A stretch of 64,000 nt of DNA from Lachnospiraceae bacterium (GCA_002892395.1 NBBL01000001.1:124589-188588); one strand, 5' to 3'; positions 6,648-15,662 are shown, numbered from the stretch's first letter. A program made the numbers and translations. Notes: a model not told the origin generated them from the letters alone.

Positions 6648-8549
6648 TCAGGCGTTTCGGTATTCCTCCGGAAGTTCTCCGATCAATTCCAGTGTATGCT
6701 CCTCGTTCATGGTCTCGCAGAGATCCAGGAAAACATCCAGCGGAACATTTTGAATCTGCTTGTTTGAGCCTCGGACATTGATGGAGACCGTGTTTTCTTC
6801 CGACTCCCGGTCGCCCAGCACAATGATATACGGATCCTTGTAATTCTTGAACCGTTTGATTTTCTCCTTCATGTTGCTGTCGCTGTAATCGACCTCGCAG
6901 CGAATTCCGTTCTTTTTCAGCAGAGCCTCGACCTTCTCAGCGTACGCATTATGTTCGGTTCGAATCGGAACGATTCCCACCTGCATGGGAGAAAGCCAAA
7001 ACGGGAAGACGCCTTTAAAGTTTTCGATGAGGATCCCGATAAAGCGCTCCAGAGAACCGTAGATGGCGCGATGGATGACCACCGGCATCTCCCGACTTCC
7101 GTCCTGCGCCTGGTAGCTCAGCCCGAAATTATGCGGAAGCTGGAAATCAAGCTGTATGGTTCCGCACTGCCACTCTCTTCCCAGGGCGTCCTTGATCTGG
7201 AGATCAATCTTCGGGCCGTAGAACGCGCCGTCTCCCTCATTGATCTCATATCCTCCCTCGCCGTACTTGTCGTCCAGAATCTTTTTGAGCGCCGCCTCTG
7301 CCCGGTTCCAAACCTGGATATCGCCCATAAAATCCTCCGGTCTGGTGGAGAGCTCTGCCCGGTAGGTGATGCCGAAGGTACCGTACACTTCGTCTGCGAT
7401 AGAAATAATGTCTGCAATCTCACTCTCAATCTGACTTTCCATCACAAAGGTATGGTCGTCATCCTGGCGAAACTCCTGCACGCGGAACAAGCCGTTCAGC
7501 TGACCGGATTTTTCCTTTCGGTGCAACACATCATACTCACTGTAGCGGATCGGGAGCTCCTTATAGGAGCGATTGGTTCTCTTATAGGTAATCATTGCGT
7601 TCGGACAGTTCATCGGTTTTGCCGCCATGGTATCCATTGCTTCCCGGTCATAAACTGCCGAACCTGCAATCATTTTCACGGTTCCCGCTTTCGCATTCCC
7701 CTCCTGCAGGCTGTCCAGCACATCATCGATAACGGCATCCGCCTTCAACCAACCACTCACACCGGGAACCATAAACATGTTATTCACATAATGGGCCCAG
7801 TGACCGCTGATGAGCCAGAGCTTCTTATTATTAATAATCGGAGCAGAGATCTCCTGGTAGCCGTGGCGCGCCTGAATCTCGCGGGAAAAAGAAAGAAGTG
7901 CCTGATACATCTGCCAACCCCGGGGGAGCCAGTAAGGCATGCCCGGCGCCGTCTCATCAAACAGAAACAGCTCAAGCTGCGTGCCGATTTTCTTGTGGTC
8001 TCGCTCCATGGCTTCCTGTACCAGCTTGATGTGCGCCTTCAGCTCCTCCTTGCTGGGAAACGCGTAGACATAAATGCGCTGCAGCTGCTCCCGCTTCTCG
8101 TCTCCCCTCCAGTACGAGCCCGAGACAGACTTGATTTGAAATGCCGCATTCAGAAGCTCCTTGGAGTTGGACACATGCGGTCCGCGGCAGAGATCCGTGA
8201 AATCATCCCCGGTTCTGTATATGGTGATTTTCTCATTTTCCGGAAGCTCCTGAATCAACTCGGTCTTAAACCGCTGTCCCCGGAACAGGCGGAGCGCCTC
8301 CTCACGGCTCACCTCCTCCTCCGTCCAGTCCTCCTTCCGTCTCAGAATTTCCCGCATTTTATCCTCGATCTGCTTGAAGTCCTCGTCCTTCACCGTGCGG
8401 GGAAGAATAAAATCGTAGTAAAAGCCGTCTGCAATCTGGGGCCCAATCGCATACTGAACCTGATCCTTTCCAAAAATCTCAATCACTGCTTTCGCCAAAA
8501 TATGCGAAAGAGAGTGGCGGTACATCGCCAAATACGCTTCTTTCTCCAT
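6648..8549 (-). CDS. thrS: threonyl-tRNA synthetase
   Basis: Charges tRNA-Thr. The 633-aa protein lacks the N-terminal TGS domain's usual full length and begins MEKEAYLAMYRHSLSHILAKAV, that is, almost directly in the editing domain with HSxSHxxA; ThrRS usually starts with about 60 TGS residues. Further motifs are the class II catalytic domain with MNCPNAMITYK (zinc Cys), QEFRQDDDHTF, FYGPKIDLQIKDALGREWQCGT, and the C-terminal anticodon-binding domain IVLGDRESEENTVSINVRG. The start at 8549 is supported by AGGAGGAGAGAACC upstream; the in-frame stretch above it overlaps the T-box. Controlled by the T-box leader. The missing TGS domain is a known variant but deserves a check. Confidence 0.96.
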   Translation of the reverse strand: MEKEAYLAMYRHSLSHILAKAVIEIFGKDQVQYAIGPQIADGFYYDFILPRTVKDEDFKQIEDKMREILRRKEDWTEEEVSREEALRLFRGQRFKTELIQELPENEKITIYRTGDDFTDLCRGPHVSNSKELLNAAFQIKSVSGSYWRGDEKREQLQRIYVYAFPSKEELKAHIKLVQEAMERDHKKIGTQLELFLFDETAPGMPYWLPRGWQMYQALLSFSREIQARHGYQEISAPIINNKKLWLISGHWAHYVNNMFMVPGVSGWLKADAVIDDVLDSLQEGNAKAGTVKMIAGSAVYDREAMDTMAAKPMNCPNAMITYKRTNRSYKELPIRYSEYDVLHRKEKSGQLNGLFRVQEFRQDDDHTFVMESQIESEIADIISIADEVYGTFGITYRAELSTRPEDFMGDIQVWNRAEAALKKILDDKYGEGGYEINEGDGAFYGPKIDLQIKDALGREWQCGTIQLDFQLPHNFGLSYQAQDGSREMPVVIHRAIYGSLERFIGILIENFKGVFPFWLSPMQVGIVPIRTEHNAYAEKVEALLKKNGIRCEVDYSDSNMKEKIKRFKNYKDPYIIVLGDRESEENTVSINVRGSNKQIQNVPLDVFLDLCETMNEEHTLELIGELPEEYRNA

Positions 8550-8818
8550 GGTTCTCTCCTCCTGTCCTTTGGACACAAAAAAACCTGCACTGTCTGAAAC
8601 AATGCAGGGACGCTCTTCGCGCGGTTCCACCCTGTTTACTGAATACAGAAAAACAGCTTCAGTCTCTTCATTCAGATGATAACGGAATCACCGGACCGGA
8701 TTGGGGTCTCTCGGAGCTGGTCTTCGGCTGAGGGTCAGAAGGAACTTTCAGAACAGCGTGCGCCGGTTCCTCTCTCTGCCTGACAGATTCAGCTTACTCG
8801 TCTCGTCACAGATTTAAT
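8550..8818 (-). promoter_or_regulatory. T-box riboswitch controlling thrS
   Basis: The minus strand carries the T-box consensus AGGGTGGAACCGCG (8633-8620) just before a terminator, with GACGAGTA and AGAGAGG stem I elements near 8780-8800. The terminator stem CCTGCATTGT / CAGTGCAGG (8608-8584) is followed by TTTTTTT. A threonine specifier ACC is a candidate at 8721-8719, in the context GAAGACCAG. Uncharged tRNA-Thr should stabilise the antiterminator and turn thrS on. Confidence 0.93.
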
Positions 8819-8824
8819 GGTTCG

Positions 8825-8853
8825 ATCATACCCCATTTCCCGGGGAAAGTAAA
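8825..8853 (-). promoter_or_regulatory. thrS promoter
   Basis: TTTACT (8853-8848), a 17-nt spacer and TATGAT (8830-8825) on the minus strand, just upstream of the T-box 5' end. Confidence 0.7.
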
Positions 8854-8918
8854 GTAAATGACATGATTTTTTAAGAATTATGGGCTTGCCTTTTTGATCC
8901 GTATGTATTATTTTATTA

Positions 8919-8930
8919 GTACAATGGTAC
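8919..8930. promoter_or_regulatory. candidate operator of the GntR/YtrA-like regulator
   Basis: GTAC-AATG-GTAC inverted repeat about 75 nt upstream of the regulator gene, overlapping TACAAT (8920-8925), a possible -10. YtrA-type regulators usually repress their own ABC operon from such a site. No convincing -35 was found at 17 nt spacing. Confidence 0.4.
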
Positions 8931-9003
8931 AAGAGAGAAGCAATCAATTGTGCATCAAAAAAACAGCTTCACCATTTGCTGAGAAAGGATGGGCATACGA
9001 CTT

Positions 9004-9396
9004 ATGACCTGGAATCTGGATTCGAATCTTCCGATTTATCTTCAGATCATAGAACACCTGCAATATGACATCGCCTCCGGTCACTACCGGCCGGGCGAAC
9101 GACTCCCCTCCGTGCGTGAGCTTGCACTCTGTGCAGCTGTCAACCCGAACACCATGCAGAAGGCGCTTTCCGCGCTGGAGCAGAGCGGTCTGGTTCTCAG
9201 CCGCCGTACATTGGGCAGGTTCGTGACAGAGGATCCCGCTGTCATATCGGAGGCCAGAACCGCGCTGGCAACGCATCAGATCACAGAGCTGATCCAAAAG
9301 ATGCAGCAGCTCGGCTTCCAAAAGCGTGAAATTCTCACGCTGATTGAAAAAATTTATGAGGAGGTCACCCATGAACACACTTCTGGAAACCCGTAA
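9004..9396 (+). CDS. GntR-family (YtrA subfamily) transcriptional regulator
   Basis: Short GntR regulator of 130 aa. A winged helix (PIYLQIIEHLQYDIASGHYR, PGERLPSVRELALCAAVN, NTMQKALSALEQSGL) is followed by only a short helical tail of about 50 residues. That layout, with no metabolite-binding domain, defines the YtrA group, which normally controls an adjacent ABC exporter. The start at 9004 (MTWNLDSN) fits the family N terminus; an ATG at 8989 is possible but overlaps the AAAGGA ribosome-binding site. It overlaps the ATPase gene by 26 nt, so it forms one operon with 9371-10857. The inducing signal is unknown; cell-envelope-active compounds are the usual inducers in the family. Confidence 0.9.
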   Translation: MTWNLDSNLPIYLQIIEHLQYDIASGHYRPGERLPSVRELALCAAVNPNTMQKALSALEQSGLVLSRRTLGRFVTEDPAVISEARTALATHQITELIQKMQQLGFQKREILTLIEKIYEEVTHEHTSGNP

Positions 9397-10069
9397 TTTA
9401 TCAAAGGCCTACGGAAAAAAACAGGCCCTTCGCGATATCTCGCTTCAAATTCAAAGCGGAAAGCTCATCGGTCTGATCGGTCCCAACGGAAGCGGAAAGT
9501 CAACGCTCATCAAGCTGATCAACGGTCTTCTGGTTCCTTCCTCCGGTGAGATTCTGGTTGAGGGGAAGCATCCCGGTGTTGAATCCAAGCGCTGCATCTC
9601 CTATCTTCCCGATCGGAGCTATCTCGCCGACTGGCAGACCCCTGCACAGGCCATGGGAATGTTCCGGGATATGTACCTCGATTTTGATATGGAAAAAGCA
9701 AAAGACATGGCCCAGTCTCTCTGCATCGATTTAAAAAAACCGCTGCGCACCATGTCAAAGGGCATGCAGGAGAAGCTCCAGCTCATTCTGGTGATGAGCC
9801 GCGATGCAAAGCTCTATATCCTGGATGAACCGCTGGCAGGCGTTGATCCCGCCGCCAGAGACTTTATCATGCGAACCATATTGAGTAACTACTGTTCGGA
9901 CGCCACGCTGATCATTTCCACACACCTGATTCAGGATATGGAAAATGTGCTCGATGAGGTCATTATTCTGAAGGACGGGACACTTTTCACCCACAGCGCC
10001 GTGGATGCGCTCCGCGACTCTCACCACATGTCTCTCGATCAAATATTCAGGGAGGAATTTAAATGTTAA
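9371..10069 (+). CDS. ABC transporter ATP-binding protein
   Basis: Nucleotide-binding subunit (232 aa) of an ABC-2 type exporter. Walker A is GPNGSGKSTLIK (about residues 38-49), the signature region is TMSKGMQEKLQLILVMS, Walker B is LYILDEPLAGVDP, and the H-loop is in IISTHLI. The signature deviates from LSGGQ (MSKGM), as is common in the YtrB group. The start at 9371 is set by GAGGAGGTCACCC. It overlaps the regulator upstream by 26 nt and the permease downstream by 7 nt, which indicates tight translational coupling. Confidence 0.93.
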   Translation: MNTLLETRNLSKAYGKKQALRDISLQIQSGKLIGLIGPNGSGKSTLIKLINGLLVPSSGEILVEGKHPGVESKRCISYLPDRSYLADWQTPAQAMGMFRDMYLDFDMEKAKDMAQSLCIDLKKPLRTMSKGMQEKLQLILVMSRDAKLYILDEPLAGVDPAARDFIMRTILSNYCSDATLIISTHLIQDMENVLDEVIILKDGTLFTHSAVDALRDSHHMSLDQIFREEFKC

Positions 10070-10857
10070 GTAAGCTGTTCAGGCAGGAATTACTGTCTAC
10101 CTACAAAATACTGGGAACTGCCAATCTTGTTCTGCTTTTCATTGTTCTCGCAATCAGTCTTATGGTTCCGGATTTCACATACCTAGAGGACAAGATGTCC
10201 GGATCTTACCTGTTTCTGCTGATTATGGTTCTGATCGTCTTTGAGACTGCAACCATCTATACCACTGCAATCCTCCTTGCTGTTCGTTACTATCAGAGCA
10301 TGTACGGACGGGAAGCCTACCTGACACACACACTCCCTGTCACGGCCGGAACCCTTCTTCTCACAAAGACGCTGGCCTATCTGTTCTGGTGCCTGGTCAA
10401 TGTGATTCCGATCGTCATCGGCAGTTTTGTGTTTCTCCGGTCCATCCATCCGCTTCACCTTACGGTGGAAGCCATTCTCATGTTCTCCGACTGGATGTCC
10501 GTTCCGGCATTGGTCACTGTCCTTCTGGCCCTTCTCATTTTTCTCTGCTCCGTCCTGTCCGGCGCTGCCACCACCTTCGGCTGCATCAATATCGGCGGGC
10601 AGTTCAGAAACCACCGGGTTCTGGCGGCTGCGGTTGCATACGGCATCTTTTATGTGGCAACACAGGTGACCATAGTGGCTGTGGTGAATATCCCTATGGT
10701 TCAAACCATAGCAGATCAAGTTCTCAATCATTTTCGCAATACCCCGCAGGCCTTTGTCTTTCTCCTGATTTTCAGCGTGCTGGGGCTGCTGTCTCTGTTT
10801 AATCTCATTTTCTTCTGGATCAGCTGGTTTCTGTCTTCCAAGAAATTGAACCTGTGA
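10063..10857 (+). CDS. ABC-2 type permease subunit
   Basis: Integral membrane partner (264 aa) of the preceding ATPase. About six hydrophobic segments are visible: near residues 20-40, 50-75, 105-128, 145-170, 185-208 and 232-257. The cytoplasmic loop RYYQSMYGREAYLTHTLPV resembles the segment that contacts the ATPase in ABC-2 permeases. The ribosome-binding site GGGAGGAATTTAA precedes the ATG, which lies inside the ATPase stop region. Substrate unknown; antimicrobial peptides or envelope components are typical for YtrA-linked transporters. Confidence 0.85.
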   Translation: MLSKLFRQELLSTYKILGTANLVLLFIVLAISLMVPDFTYLEDKMSGSYLFLLIMVLIVFETATIYTTAILLAVRYYQSMYGREAYLTHTLPVTAGTLLLTKTLAYLFWCLVNVIPIVIGSFVFLRSIHPLHLTVEAILMFSDWMSVPALVTVLLALLIFLCSVLSGAATTFGCINIGGQFRNHRVLAAAVAYGIFYVATQVTIVAVVNIPMVQTIADQVLNHFRNTPQAFVFLLIFSVLGLLSLFNLIFFWISWFLSSKKLNL

Positions 10858-10869
10858 TCTGCGATGGAA

Positions 10870-10902
10870 ATCAGCCGGATTCCCTCCCGGAATCCGGCTG
10901 AT
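10870..10902. terminator. hairpin between convergent ABC and thi operons
   Basis: Perfect 14-bp stem ATCAGCCGGATTCC / GGAATCCGGCTGAT with a 5-nt loop, between the permease stop (10857) and the thiH stop (10922). T-runs on either side are weak, so efficiency is uncertain. The position suits a shared bidirectional terminator. Confidence 0.6.
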
Positions 10903-10921
10903 CCTTCTGTCTCCCGTCTTT

Positions 10922-12229
10922 TTATTGCAGATCCAGATAGTCGTTCAGCACCGGCTGAAGTCCCTCCGCTGCAATTTCCCGGTACATGCGCCCAAGGCTT
11001 CGGGTGTCCGCAATTTCAAACTGCTCATCTCCACTGGACGATCCGGAAGCTTCCTCCCCCCCGACGGTGTGAAGGCGGGTTTTCTCTGCCTGTTCTCTGT
11101 CCTTCTCCTCCTGATATTTTTCTTCATGATCTCCGATTCCGGTGGAAACACCGGCGGAGACCTTGGTCGCTGCAATTTTTACGATTCCGTTCCGAAACCC
11201 CGGGCGCTCTCTCGAGGATACCGTGATCCCCGCAAACGGCAAAAAAATACGATACGCGCAAAGAATTTGACAGAGCTGCTTCTCTCCCACATTCATCGGA
11301 TTGATGGTCTCATTGTTAATAATGGGACGCAGCCGCGGACAGGACAGGGAAATTTCTGCCTGGGGATACTTTCTCTGCAAATAATAGGCGTGTAAGCCGG
11401 TTGCAAGTGCGTCCTTTCTGAAATCGGAAAGTCCCAGAAGGGCAGAAAATCCCACACCTCTCATTCCCCCCATGAGCGCGCGTTCCTGGGACTCAAACCG
11501 GTATGGCCAAACGCGCTTGTGACCGGCCAGATGCAAGGTTTCATAGACATCGCTGTCGTAGGTCTCCTGAAAAACGGTCACATAATCCGCGCCGCACTCC
11601 CTCAGATAGCGGTATTCATCCGAATTCATGGGGTAAACTTCCAATCCCACCATGCGAAAACAGCTTCTGGCAATTTTGCAGGCCTCCCCGATGTAACGGA
11701 CATCGCTGGCAGCGCGGCTTTCTCCCGTCAGAATCAGAATTTCCTCCATTCCGGAATCTGCTATGACTCGCATCTCCGCTTCGATCTGCTCCCGGTTAAG
11801 CCGCATGCGGCGAATGTCATTGTAGCAGTTGAAGCCGCAGTACACACAGTAGTTTTCGCAGTAATTCGCCAGATAGAGCGGAGTGAACAGGTAAACTGTG
11901 TTGCCGAAGTGCTTTCCCGTTTCTCTGCTTGCCCTTTGTGAGAGTTCCTCGAGAAAGGGGAGCGCCGCCGGAGAAAGAAGTGCCTTGAAGTCTTCGATGC
12001 TGCAGCTTTTGTGCGCCAGTGCAGCCCGAACATCCGCTTCTGTGTAATGCTCCGGATGATAGGCATTCATCTGCTGCACCACCTGTTCCATCACATCTGA
12101 TCGAATTCTCTCCATTCCCTCCATATATTGCATGTGATCCGTGCGAAACCCCGGATCATGCTCCAGCCGATGCTTTCTCTTCAAGGCTTCCGGACTGAGC
12201 TTTTTTGAGTCGATCAAAAAATCGTTCAT
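10922..12229 (-). CDS. thiH: 2-iminoacetate synthase ThiH (radical SAM)
   Basis: Cleaves tyrosine to dehydroglycine (2-iminoacetate) and p-cresol for the thiazole moiety of thiamine in anaerobes. At 435 aa it is longer than the usual 370-380. The radical-SAM cysteine motif CENYCVYC (CxxxCxxC) is at about residues 125-132, followed by ILILTGESR. An insertion of about 29 residues (about 371-399, Glu/Lys then Gly/Ser rich) interrupts the conserved C-terminal stretch between GIGDHEE and GDEQFEIAD. The start has GGTGAGAGA upstream. Last gene of thiSFGH, 12 nt after thiG. Use of ThiH rather than glycine oxidase ThiO fits an anaerobe. Confidence 0.95.
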   Translation of the reverse strand: MNDFLIDSKKLSPEALKRKHRLEHDPGFRTDHMQYMEGMERIRSDVMEQVVQQMNAYHPEHYTEADVRAALAHKSCSIEDFKALLSPAALPFLEELSQRASRETGKHFGNTVYLFTPLYLANYCENYCVYCGFNCYNDIRRMRLNREQIEAEMRVIADSGMEEILILTGESRAASDVRYIGEACKIARSCFRMVGLEVYPMNSDEYRYLRECGADYVTVFQETYDSDVYETLHLAGHKRVWPYRFESQERALMGGMRGVGFSALLGLSDFRKDALATGLHAYYLQRKYPQAEISLSCPRLRPIINNETINPMNVGEKQLCQILCAYRIFLPFAGITVSSRERPGFRNGIVKIAATKVSAGVSTGIGDHEEKYQEEKDREQAEKTRLHTVGGEEASGSSSGDEQFEIADTRSLGRMYREIAAEGLQPVLNDYLDLQ

Positions 12230-12241
12230 TCTCTCACCGCC

Positions 12242-13105
12242 TTAATCCCGCAAAAATCCGGTCAGGGGATCGGAAGCCTCTCCGCCGCGCTTCAGTACTC
12301 GCCCCAGTCCGGAGCGATAGGCCATCCTCCCTGCCAAAATCGCCTGACGAAAGGCACTTGCCATCAGCGTCACATTTCCCGCCGTCGCCAGCGCTGTATT
12401 TGCCATAATCGCTGCCGCCCCCATTTCCATTGCTTCACAGGCTTCGGAGGGCCTCCCGATTCCGGCGTCCACAATCACCGGCAGCTCAATTTCGTCGATC
12501 AGAATCTGAATAAATTCCTTCGTTGCCAAGCCGCAATTGGAGCCGATGGGAGACGCCAAGGGCATAACCGCGGCTGCCCCCGCATTGACCAGATCTCTCG
12601 CTATGTTAAGATCGGGATACATATAGGGCAGCACAACAAAGCCCTCCTTCGCCAGAATCTCCGTGGCCTTTACGGTTTCTTCGTTGTCGGGAAGAAGGTA
12701 TTTACTGTCCCGCATGATTTCGATTTTCACAAAATCCCCACAGCCCAGCGCCCGGGCCAGACGGGCGATGCGAACAGCCTCCTCCGCATTTCTCGCTCCC
12801 GAGGTGTTGGGAAGGAGCGTCGTTCCTTTCGGAATGAAATCCAGAATATTTTCTCCCTCTCTCGTGTTGGTGCGCCGGACCGCCAGCGTAATCATTTCTG
12901 CCCCGGCATCCTCCACCGCAGCTTTGATCAGCTGCATAGAATACTTTCCGGATCCAAGAATAAAACGGGAATGAAAGGAGTGCCCTCCCAGCAGAAGGCA
13001 ATCCCCCTCACCTTCTCCCGTCTGTTCTTTCACGCCTGCCCCGGAAGTCGTCCCGGCAATTGCTCCGGCGTCCGTCTTTTCGCCTCGTTCTCTCAGTTTG
13101 TCCAT
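12242..13105 (-). CDS. thiG: thiazole synthase ThiG
   Basis: Builds the thiazole phosphate ring from deoxyxylulose phosphate, 2-iminoacetate and ThiS thiocarboxylate. The 287-aa TIM-barrel protein shows FILGSGKYS, the [18 protein letters not shown] region, [36 protein letters not shown] and a C-terminal RMAYRSGLG. The start at 13105 has AGGAGGAGTGACC upstream. It carries an unusual N-terminal extension of about 35 residues (charged, then Gly/Thr/Ala rich) before the normal ThiG beginning at [12 protein letters not shown]. Translation is coupled to thiF, whose stop is 3 nt away. Confidence 0.96.
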   Translation of the reverse strand: MDKLRERGEKTDAGAIAGTTSGAGVKEQTGEGEGDCLLLGGHSFHSRFILGSGKYSMQLIKAAVEDAGAEMITLAVRRTNTREGENILDFIPKGTTLLPNTSGARNAEEAVRIARLARALGCGDFVKIEIMRDSKYLLPDNEETVKATEILAKEGFVVLPYMYPDLNIARDLVNAGAAAVMPLASPIGSNCGLATKEFIQILIDEIELPVIVDAGIGRPSEACEAMEMGAAAIMANTALATAGNVTLMASAFRQAILAGRMAYRSGLGRVLKRGGEASDPLTGFLRD

Positions 13106-13107
13106 GG

Positions 13108-13758
13108 TCACTCCTCCTGTTCCCTTTCTCTGTTTTCTTCCTGAAAACCGGTCAATTGCTGTACCGCAAGATGCGCCTGCTGCGCGGCACAAAGCATCAC
13201 CCGTGTTCCCATGAGACAGGATGCTGTCTCCACATCCGAGCGCTCATCGCCGCAAAGATAAAGCCGCTTTGACACGCGCCGCGTCCGAATCCGATTTCCG
13301 GAATCCAGACCTGCGATCCCGGATGCTGCGATCACCGTACAATTCGGTAATTCCCGCAAAACCGTATTCACAAGCATCGCCTTTTCCTCCGCCCGGTCAA
13401 AGGCTTCGCAGACCACGCTGCATTCTTTGAGAATCGGTGCGCAGGTTTCCGCGGAAAGCCGCAGCGTATGAAGCTCCAACGTAAGCTCCGATTCGGGCAC
13501 AATCTCCCGAAGAAGTGCCGAGAGCGCCTCCGTTTTTCGCATGCCGATCTGGGAACGTCTGTATTGCTGACGATTTAAATTGCTCATTTCCACCCGGTCA
13601 AAGTCGATGAGAACCAGCTTTCCCACACCGGCCCTGGCAAGCATGAGTGCAATGCCGGATCCCAGTCCGCCCAGTCCGCAGACACCGACGACAGCCTGTC
13701 CCAGCTTTTCCACCACCTCTATTCCCTGCTTTTGAATCAGAGCCTCTCTCCACTGCAC
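13108..13758 (-). CDS. thiF: sulfur carrier protein adenylyltransferase ThiF
   Basis: E1-like enzyme that adenylates the C terminus of ThiS so that sulfur can be transferred to it. At 216 aa it is the short ThiF form, without a rhodanese domain. The nucleotide-binding [10 protein letters not shown], the conserved [15 protein letters not shown], and [13 protein letters not shown] are visible. Only scattered cysteines are seen, and the tail ends in a Glu/Arg-rich stretch. It sits between thiS (6 nt) and thiG (2 nt). Confidence 0.95.
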   Translation of the reverse strand: MQWREALIQKQGIEVVEKLGQAVVGVCGLGGLGSGIALMLARAGVGKLVLIDFDRVEMSNLNRQQYRRSQIGMRKTEALSALLREIVPESELTLELHTLRLSAETCAPILKECSVVCEAFDRAEEKAMLVNTVLRELPNCTVIAASGIAGLDSGNRIRTRRVSKRLYLCGDERSDVETASCLMGTRVMLCAAQQAHLAVQQLTGFQEENREREQEE

Positions 13759-13764
13759 AAAGGA

Positions 13765-13959
13765 TCACCCCCCTCCCACAAAGCTCACAATTTCCACCAC
13801 ATCGCCCGACTGAAGAATCCTTGCGTCATAGTCCTCCTGGGGAATGATCGCTCCGTTTACCTCCACGGCGATGCGGCAGACCACATATCCCTCCGACTGA
13901 AGATAAGCGGACAGGCACATGCCCTCTGCGCTGCATGATGTTCCGTTGATCCGAACCAT
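13765..13959 (-). CDS. thiS: sulfur carrier protein ThiS
   Basis: 64-aa ubiquitin-like sulfur carrier. The C terminus SFVGGG ends in the diglycine that is adenylated by ThiF and converted to the thiocarboxylate. The middle IAVEVNGAIIPQEDYD and GDVVEIV match the family. The start at 13959 follows GAAAGGAGGAGAG. It is the first gene of the operon, 35 nt after the TPP-controlled terminator. Confidence 0.94.
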   Translation of the reverse strand: MVRINGTSCSAEGMCLSAYLQSEGYVVCRIAVEVNGAIIPQEDYDARILQSGDVVEIVSFVGGG

Positions 13960-13994
13960 CTCTCCTCCTTTCCTGTCAGTGCGTTCAGACAATG

Positions 13995-14023
13995 AAAAAG
14001 AGAGCCGCCCGCGGGCAACTCTC
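13995..14023 (-). terminator. TPP-regulated terminator before thiS
   Basis: Minus-strand stem GAGAGTTGCCCG / CGGGCGGCTCTC (14023-14000) followed by TTTTT. It lies between the TPP aptamer and thiS and is the expected expression platform: TPP binding should favour it. Confidence 0.88.
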
Positions 14024-14048
14024 AAAATCTCGCGCGAAATCGCGCTGA

Positions 14049-14134
14049 ATTTCCCTCCGTTGGCATTATCCAAATCAGGTTCATGGGTCGAAGCAGCTCT
14101 GCTTCCTCTCAGCCCGTCACACGAGCTCCCCGTT
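14049..14134 (-). promoter_or_regulatory. TPP riboswitch (THI element) aptamer
   Basis: Minus-strand order ACGGGGAGCTCGTG, GGGCTGAGAGG, GACCC, GAACCTGATTTGGATAAT, GCCAACGGAGGGAA matches the TPP aptamer, including the invariant CTGAGA and CTGATnnGGATAATGCC elements. It controls thiSFGH by attenuation. Confidence 0.97.
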
Positions 14135-14148
14135 ACTTTATTTTCTTT

Positions 14149-14177
14149 ATCTTACGTCCTTCTGTCCGGGAATGCAA
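14149..14177 (-). promoter_or_regulatory. thi operon promoter
   Basis: TTGCAT (14177-14172), a 17-nt spacer and TAAGAT (14154-14149) on the minus strand, ending about 15 nt before the TPP aptamer. Confidence 0.65.
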
Positions 14178-14230
14178 GCACCGATTGCAGCATTCACCCC
14201 TCCCTGGATTCCGGGCTCCGGGAGAATTTC

Positions 14231-15607
14231 CTAGATATGCAGCAAATTCGACGCAAATTCAAAATAAACAATCAGACTCATGGTATCTACCATCGTGGTG
14301 ATCAGTGGAGAAGCCATAATCGCCGGATCAATTCCGATCCGCTGCGCCCCCAACGGCAGAAGACAGCCGATCATTTTTGCGGCGATGACAGTGAAGCACA
14401 TGCTGAGTGCAACCACGATGCCCACCATCTGCTGGCCCGGGAAAAAGATCAGAATCCGCAAAAAATTCACGAGAGCCAGGATCACGCCGCAGACCAGACC
14501 CACCCGGATCTCCTTCCACAGGACGCGCATCACATCCCGGAGCTCAATTTCACCCACCGCCATTCCGCGAATCACCATGGTGCTTGCCTGACTTCCGGAA
14601 TTTCCTCCGGTGTCCATGAGCTGCGGGACAAAGGTGACAAGAATGGGTAAGACCGCAAATGCGTTCTCATACTTGGAAAGAACCCCTCCGGTCAGCGTGG
14701 CGCTGATCATGAGAATTAACAGCCAGGGAATGCGATTCTTCGCCATCTCCAGAACGCCGGTTTTCAGGTAAGGCTTTTCGGACGGCATCATGGCTGCCAT
14801 CTTCTCAAAGTCCTCGGTCGCCTCCTCTTCCATGACATCCACGGCATCGTCCACGGTGATGATACCCACCAGACGTTCTTCCTTATCCACCACCGGAAGA
14901 GAAGTCAAATCGTATTTATTGAACAAATCCACAACATCTTCCCGGTCATCTGTGGTCTGTGCCTTGATGACATGCGTGTCCATGATATCTTCAATCAAGG
15001 TCTCATAGGGATTCATGAGAAGCTCCTTGACTGTGATCACGCCTTCCAGAAAGCGCTTATTGTTCATGACATAGCAGGTATAAATCGTCTCCTTATCCAC
15101 GCCGTGCTCCCGGATGTAGCCAAAGGCCTCTTCGACGGTCATGGTCTTTCTGAGTCCGATGTACTCTGCCGTCATGATGGAACCGGCCGAATTCTCCGGA
15201 TATTTCAAAAATTCATTGATCTGAGTGCGCGTTTCCGGGGTCGCATTCTGCAGAATTCGCTTTACGATATTTGCTGGCAGCTCCTCCACCATGTCCACCG
15301 CATCGTCAACTGCCAGATCCTCAATGATGTTTGTCAGCTCCTTGTCTGTAATGCTACTGACAATGTGCTGCTGCTGCTCCAGCTCCAGGCAGGCGAATAC
15401 GTCGGAGGCGAGCTCCTTCGGAAGCAGTCGAAAGACCACCAGAGTTTTTTCCGGATCCAGTTCCTCCATAAAAGCCGCGACATCGACTTCATTCATCTCT
15501 GACAATTCCTGGCGCAGTGTCCGAAACTGATTGCTGCGAACCAGAGCCAGCAGCGCTTCATTTCTCTCCTCTTCTCCCTCAATCTCGTTCACTCTCTCCT
15601 CTGCCAT
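14231..15607 (-). CDS. mgtE: magnesium transporter MgtE
   Basis: Magnesium channel/transporter of the inner membrane. The 458-aa protein has the N-terminal superhelical MgtE_N domain (residues about 20-135, VDDAVDMVEELP), two CBS domains (about 140-260, TSLPVVDKEERLVGIITVDDA), a plug helix, and five transmembrane segments in the last 170 residues. MDTGGNSGSQASTMVIRG and the pore segment MASPLITTMVDTMSLIVYF are family hallmarks. The start at 15607 is selected by AAAGGAGGGATTGCAT. It lies 118 nt downstream of pnp, separated by a strong hairpin. No M-box was recognised. Confidence 0.96.
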   Translation of the reverse strand: MAEERVNEIEGEEERNEALLALVRSNQFRTLRQELSEMNEVDVAAFMEELDPEKTLVVFRLLPKELASDVFACLELEQQQHIVSSITDKELTNIIEDLAVDDAVDMVEELPANIVKRILQNATPETRTQINEFLKYPENSAGSIMTAEYIGLRKTMTVEEAFGYIREHGVDKETIYTCYVMNNKRFLEGVITVKELLMNPYETLIEDIMDTHVIKAQTTDDREDVVDLFNKYDLTSLPVVDKEERLVGIITVDDAVDVMEEEATEDFEKMAAMMPSEKPYLKTGVLEMAKNRIPWLLILMISATLTGGVLSKYENAFAVLPILVTFVPQLMDTGGNSGSQASTMVIRGMAVGEIELRDVMRVLWKEIRVGLVCGVILALVNFLRILIFFPGQQMVGIVVALSMCFTVIAAKMIGCLLPLGAQRIGIDPAIMASPLITTMVDTMSLIVYFEFASNLLHI

Positions 15608-15636
15608 ATGCAATCCCTCCTTTCTCACTGAAGGAA

Positions 15637-15662
15637 CAGAGGGACTGTTTTCAGTCCCTCTG
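15637..15662. terminator. perfect hairpin between pnp and mgtE
   Basis: CAGAGGGACTG-TTTT-CAGTCCCTCTG, an 11-bp perfect stem about 65 nt after the pnp stop. There is no T-run on the minus strand (TTCCTTCAG follows), so it may be a weak terminator or an mRNA 3'-end/processing stem. Confidence 0.5.

Noticed and set aside
6951-8597. 548-codon open frame on the plus strand opposite thrS
   Set aside because: It is antisense to a clear thrS, shows no recognisable domain and has no ribosome-binding site. Long antisense frames are expected in this codon usage.
14203-14224. Terminator after mgtE
   Set aside because: The CTCCC/GGGAG stem is short and imperfect, and the minus strand continues with GGGTGAATGC and no T-run.
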